Source: Scleroderma bovista (lineage: Eukaryota > Basidiomycota > Agaricomycetes > Boletales > Sclerodermataceae). From it: a stretch of DNA of 64,000 nucleotides. Made by a program: the position numbers and the translations under genes. The number at the start of each line of letters is the position of its first letter. Position 1 is the stretch's first letter. The notes under the pieces are model-generated. The model was not told the origin of the DNA. It saw only the letters and a list, made by a program, of their open reading frames with translations, and did not search any database. Shown here piece after piece: positions 57,951 through 64,000 of the stretch. Location: NCBI GenBank assembly GCA_037178675.1, contig JAYMGJ010000067.1, positions 62,001 through 126,000 of the forward strand. Reading direction: 5' to 3'.

Positions 57951-59470
57951 TCATTTCTCAAGGTCCTCATTACTAACGCGTCTGTAGCTTGCACTCCGTG
58001 CCCGGCGAAGGAGGTGGAGTCCACCGCACCACACGCATCCTGCAGAGGAAACTACCAGTAGCATGAAAAGTGCGCCCAAATATTGCCTCTCCAAGGGCCA
58101 AGGAAGGTTGGTAGCATTCTCGATATCTGCCTCCTTGTCGACTGAAGGGCCATCAACGAGAGGAGTCGAAGTAGGTTTAACATCGATGTCCTGTTGACAA
58201 GTAACAAATATTTATTGACATGATTGTTTCACGAAGATAAGAGCTGAACTATAGCTCAGCACGAAGAGGTACCTCTTTCCCATCCGCATCATAAGTGGGC
58301 TCAACTGGCAGCTGCAATGGAGTTTTAGCTGTAGCGCTTGAGGGAAGTAAAATGCACTAGCCTCTCCGGAGTCATATATGACAACGTCCTCAGCCGGCTT
58401 GTCGCCGTGCCCTTTTGGAACGTCCTCTAAAGCGTCCGTTAGAATAGTTCGTCAGTGCATAAAAATAACCAGACCAATCGCATAAACAATGTCCATTCCT
58501 TCCAGAACTTTGCCGAAGACGACCTAGTGACAATGTTCAGGGTGTGCTAATTCAGTTATCAACAGACACTGACATGTTTACCATCAAGCCAGCCTGTCAC
58601 GACAGTGCAAATGAACTGGAAAGTAATAAAGGTCACCGAGACGAATGAAATACAAACGGCTTACGAATTGTGAACCTAAGGTGGATTATGTCAGAGGTGT
58701 TAGTGGGGAGAATGGATCTAAGTGACCATTGGTATCTTTTCCTGCGTTCGCCATTGAAAGTGTGCCAGGCCCGGTATGCTTGAGTTTGCTTGAAGGGCGC
58801 TTAGCAGTTTACTTTATCAAATATTCACATTACCTACAAGTTTTCATCGGGAAATCTGTCACCGTAGATAGACTGAAGTAGCGCAACGTGGTCAATGACA
58901 AGTTGTGTCAGAGATTATACACCAACCTTGCCACCAGTCCCATCTCCGCGGGCTACATAAAAAGCACTGTGAGATGACTGCTCACATAGAATGCGAGCAA
59001 CACACTAAAATCACCACCCTGAATCCTAAGGAAGAATTAGCCAGTGCCTAAAGAGAATTATTTCCATGAGACTCACATGAAGTTCTTGATGACACGGTGG
59101 AATTTCGAGCCCTTGTATCCGTAGCCGAGTTCATTGCCAGTTTTGTCTTTGCCAGTAGCCAAGGCGCGGAAGTTCTCCACGGTTTTGGGAACGGACTACC
59201 GTATTATGCAATTGAGTAACGTGGTGTTCAGGGCATTGAACAACTAAACCTACTCCGCCATAGAGACCCATAACAACTGAGGAGTAGTCAGACACCTTGG
59301 ACGTGCTTGCGAGTGATACACTCACTGCGACCCATAGGCTTCTCTCCATGCTTAATGTCAAAGTAGACAATGTTGGTGATTTTTGGGCCCTTCGCAGCAT
59401 CCACGGACGGAGCGCAGAAGAACGCTGCGAGCGAGACTATAATGAATGCGAGGGAGATCCGACCAAGCAT
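57951..59470 (-). CDS. ER membrane-anchored cyclophilin (peptidyl-prolyl isomerase)
   Basis: Cyclophilin-type prolyl isomerase entering the secretory pathway, with about twelve short introns. The signal peptide is [20 protein letters not shown]. The catalytic core shows the active-site Arg in [19 protein letters not shown], then [60 protein letters not shown] and YDSGEL. After the domain an acidic linker leads to a C-terminal membrane segment ([20 protein letters not shown]) and a basic tail [11 protein letters not shown]. This predicts a lumenal enzyme tethered in the ER membrane, as in some fungal CPR proteins. One intron (58361) may start with GC; a GT alternative also keeps the frame. Confidence 0.92.
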
Positions 59471-59568
59471 TGCAAAGTAAGAAGTGTAGAGAGTGTGTGA
59501 GTGAGCGAATGAAGTCTTTTCGTGGGAAGACGAGTTTGGCCTTTCATGCGAATCTCCTTGCAGCAAAC

Positions 59569-62144
59569 ATGGATGATGGATTGGTGTTGAACATATCCGT
59601 CGAGGCGGCCGCTCCAGTAAAACGGAAAAGTTCCACGAAGTCAGGACGATGGACTGACAGGTGAGCATGGACTTGCGAGAGCAACCAGCAACTCAACGCA
59701 TTCTGATGGCAGGGCCAAGTCTAAGAGGGTGCTCAAACGGGAAGCTCGGGCACCCCATATCGATTCGTCTACAAGCCAGACTCGGGAAGCATTCGAGGGC
59801 GAGGGCGAGTCTTCCCGCCCAGCAAAGCGACCGCGTCGAGACAAGGCTCCCGATCAGCCCGTCATTACCGCTATTGATCGTCCAAAACCATCTACACAGA
59901 TAATATCTTCCTTGTTCTCACACAACCCAAAAATCGATGCACCGCAACCACCTTCTGCCAACAAATTGACCTTGAAACCAAGTAATGCCCCGCTAGCAAA
60001 CACTGCAGGCTTTCCTGAGCTTTTCCTTCATCCGCTCCTTGTTACCCACTTAGAAAACAAAATGGGAGTGCTGAAGCCGACTTCCATTCAGCGTGCCGCT
60101 CTTCCCGTGTTTACTCGACCACCCTCAGCTGATATGGCTGACAGGGATGTTTTCATCCAATCTCAGACAGGCTCAGGAAAGACGCTCTCGTTCCTCCTTC
60201 CCATCATTCATGACCTTTTGCCACTCAGCACGCATTCCTACATCGACCGGTCCATTGGCACACTTGCTGTCATCATTGCCCCTACTCGAGAGCTCGCAAA
60301 GCAAATATCGGATGTTCTCGAGTCACTTCTTAAACTCAAACTGCGATCAGATGGCGAATCGGACAACGCAGAGAATTCCCCGCGATATACCCGTTGGCTT
60401 GTATCCGGCCTTCTTTCTGGAGGTGCTACTAAAGCACACGAAAAGGCGCGCCTGAGGAAAGGTATCCCGATACTTGTTGCAACGCCTGGACGACTACTTG
60501 ATCACCTCCAGAATACTTCATCCTTTAATGTGGGAAAATGCAGGTGGTTAGTGTTGGATGAAGCCGACCGTCTAATGGAACTTGGGTTCGAAGAGACTAT
60601 CAAGGGTATTATCCAAGGGCTCGATGGCCGTCAGAGATTGGCCATGCAAGCAGTGAAGGAGGGTAAGAGTTTGGAAGTCGGTGGTTGGGACTGGGACCGT
60701 CGACGGCGGACGATCCTCTGTTCAGCAACCATACGAGAAGATGTTCAAAAGCTGGCCGGGACAACTTTGATAAATCCCATCATGATCAGAGCTCTCGATA
60801 CCGAACAGGAGCCCCAGGAGATGCTGCATAAGGGGCATGCTTCTGCTAACGAGTCGTCATCTGCCAAATTCGTTCCCCCATCCCAACTGACCCAAAAGTA
60901 CGTTATAGTACCACTCAAGTTGCGGCTCGTTGCTTTGGTCGCCTTGCTTCGTTTCATCCTCTCCCAAAATCAACCAAAGAAGGAGTGCAAAATTATCGTA
61001 TTTCTGAGCTGTACGGATTCCGTAGACTTCCACTGGCGGCTGCTAGGAGGGACAACGATGGGAGAGAATGAACCCGATGCGAGTGACTCGGATTCTGTGG
61101 ACGGGCAACTGAATGCGGGTGGGAAGTCTACGGACTTGGAACTCACTGGCAAAAAAGTAGCGGTGCAATCTGCTCTTCTACCTGGTACTCTCATCTTCCG
61201 GCTGCACGGGTCGTTGTCTACTCCGATCCGTCTTGCATCCCTCCGTGGCTTCACAGCTGCGCCATCAGCATTTCGCAAACAGCCCTCTATATTCTCCTCG
61301 ATATTACTTTGTACTTCAGTGGCCTCGCGCGGTCTTGATCTCCCCCTTGTACGGGCGATTATACAATATGATCTGCCGACCGAAGGCAGCGCCACGGAAT
61401 ACATACATCGCGTCGGTCGAACAGCCCGCGCAGGGAAGGGTGGAGAGGCTTGGAGTATAGTCGCTCCTAGTGAATCGGAATGGGTCAAATGGATCCAGGA
61501 GAAAATGTGGAATGATGAATCTTCATCCGATGTTCAAATGCCAAACATTGTGTTGGAAGGCACGAGTGTCGAGGACATACTGACCAAGGGATTTGGTGGC
61601 AGCGGTTCCGAGTATGAATCTCGTGCCACCAATGTGCAGCTGGCTTTCGAACGATGGGTGCTGCGACAGAGAGGGGTACGCTGTTACATCGGTGCCTGGG
61701 TTGCCCTGTTGACTGTTTCTATAGCATACCGAACTCGCTCGGAAAGCCTTTTTGTCGCACATGAGGGCATATGCAACCCATCCCACTAACGAAAAACACA
61801 TGTTCCACGTCCGGAATCTCCACGTCGGACACCTTGCGAAGTCGTTTGCTCTGCGCGAGGCGCCTAAGAGCATTGGTAGCACCAATAGTAACACCACAAC
61901 CAAAGTCAGGACGTTCGACAAAAAACAGAAAGCCAGAACTGGGGGTGCGGCAAGTCATTCGAAAGACCACGACATGTATATCTCCGGACGGACAGGTGAT
62001 GCAGAAGCGCGAATGAAGGAGGTGGTCCGAGCTCAGGGTAGATTCCTCAAGAAGGGCGGTATGATGAAGAGCAGCGGCACGGGTGAATTTCAGCTCGCAT
62101 CCGGGGCAGCTCTGGAAAAACTTGTACAAGGATATGCAACCTGA
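59569..62144 (+). CDS. DBP7: DEAD-box RNA helicase DBP7, ribosome biogenesis
   Basis: Nucleolar ATP-dependent helicase for 60S ribosome assembly. Three exons (59569-59660, 59713-61675, 61725-62144) give 824 residues. Motifs in order: Q motif [14 protein letters not shown], Walker [31 protein letters not shown] in [19 protein letters not shown], then a helicase C domain with [14 protein letters not shown] and [13 protein letters not shown]. The Dbp7 identity rests on the motif [11 protein letters not shown], the long inserts and the conserved tail [20 protein letters not shown] and [17 protein letters not shown]. The start is 98 bp from the divergent cyclophilin start, so the two genes share one promoter region. 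Confidence 0.96.
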
Positions 62145-62970
62145 CTTGAACATGATGTTCTTCGGCCGCTTCTAAACCAAAATGTGACGCTGGTCAATCG
62201 AATAGGAGGGCGACAGGACCTGCACTCCTGGTTGCAGAAGATACTTGTATGTCTGCCCTGTGGGCATTATCAGATAATTCGGTGCTGTTGTTGATCCAGT
62301 TGGAGACACATACTCCAGTGACAGCGGAATGCAAGGTGTCGCATATCATTTGTAATGGCGAGGGAATTGCTGGGATTACAGGTCTCGTGAATTTGTGGCC
62401 CAAGGGTGTTTCCCGGCGTCATATGGTACTTTGATCCCTTGTTACCATTCAAATAGTAACACAAATTGCCTTTACTTGCATATGGAGTACCCTTGTACCT
62501 TGGGCTAATCAATGGAAGTCGACAAGGCGAACATATAAATCAACAATTCAACCAGATTCAATCCTAATAGACTCATTCTATCACTGACACTACCCGAAAC
62601 TCAGGTAGGTAACCCTCGGCACCTCAAGCCTTGAGCCTATCCGTAGTCTGGAGGTCGAGCAGCGGAGGCACTCTGCGCTGCCTTTCAAGTGGGGACAAAC
62701 TCCTTATCATCAGAAACGTAGAATATTAGAATATTCATCAGCACAAGCACCACAGTCACTGTTCCGTTTAAATGTCTCGAATTCCAGTCTTGTGACCTCG
62801 TTATTGCAAGCCCACAAGATTGGTCTACAGACAGGGTCGGTGGTATCTCTTCCTAGGGAATGAGGCTGCAACCCAAGTAGAGAGCTCTCGTCGGGTCAAT
62901 TAACTGGATTGATGCGAGTGCGTGCGTCTCGACCCACTGGAATCATATATCTTAGCATTCATAATTGGCG
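62145..62970. other. Intergenic between convergent genes, nothing recognised
   Basis: About 830 bp between the DBP7 and AFG2 stop codons. No recognisable gene, RNA or repeat. Short frames of 60-80 codons occur on both strands without features. Confidence 0.5.

Positions 62971-64000
<1,030 letters not shown>

Noticed and set aside
62366..62382. GCTGGGATTACAGG, a phrase known from primate Alu elements
   Set aside because: No further Alu similarity and a fungal context; coincidence.

Overview
The window is fungal nuclear DNA, most likely from a mushroom-forming basidiomycete (Agaricomycete). The reasons are dense genes on both strands, many introns of about 45-60 nt with GT/GC-AG ends and CTRAY-type branch sites, and basidiomycete-type architectures such as a long Set9 with AT-hooks, a subfamily C-like GH45 and intron-rich housekeeping genes. 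The class is inferred; species is not determined. Gene models were built by hand by joining exons so that reading frame and family alignment are both kept. Splice positions may be off by a base or two.

Left part (1-21.6 kb): a truncated short-chain dehydrogenase, an unrecognised Pro/Ser-rich protein, chaperonin subunit CCT6, and the H4K20 methyltransferase SET9. Then comes a gene-poor stretch with strong hairpins and a 953-bp MITE-like element whose right end lies 81 bp upstream of a Cdc1/Ted1-type metallophosphoesterase. UGP1 and a long Dnt1-like nucleolar protein follow.

Middle part (21.8-41.4 kb): CPA1, preceded by a spliced upstream ORF that looks like the arginine attenuator peptide; a BSD-domain protein; cytosolic isoleucyl-tRNA synthetase; SNU23; ERD1; formate dehydrogenase; GCN5; a GH45-like endoglucanase; and the RNase P subunit RPP21. 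A tRNA-Tyr gene lies immediately upstream of RPP21 on the opposite strand.

Right part (41.6-64 kb): HEM2 and WEE1 diverging from start codons 34 bp apart, a homeodomain factor, a RING/TRAF zinc-finger protein, a Bin3-type RNA methyltransferase, a ubiquitin-like/BAG protein, a FIT2 lipid-droplet protein, a second Ted1-like gene whose metal-binding motifs are damaged, an ER-anchored cyclophilin, DBP7, and the C-terminal half of AFG2.

This is a core-genome segment, not an operon or a secondary-metabolite cluster. The points most worth following are the attenuator uORF, the intact/decayed Ted1-like pair, the group of GC-AG introns, the very small exons, and the MITE. I found no CRISPR, phage or clearly new multi-gene system.
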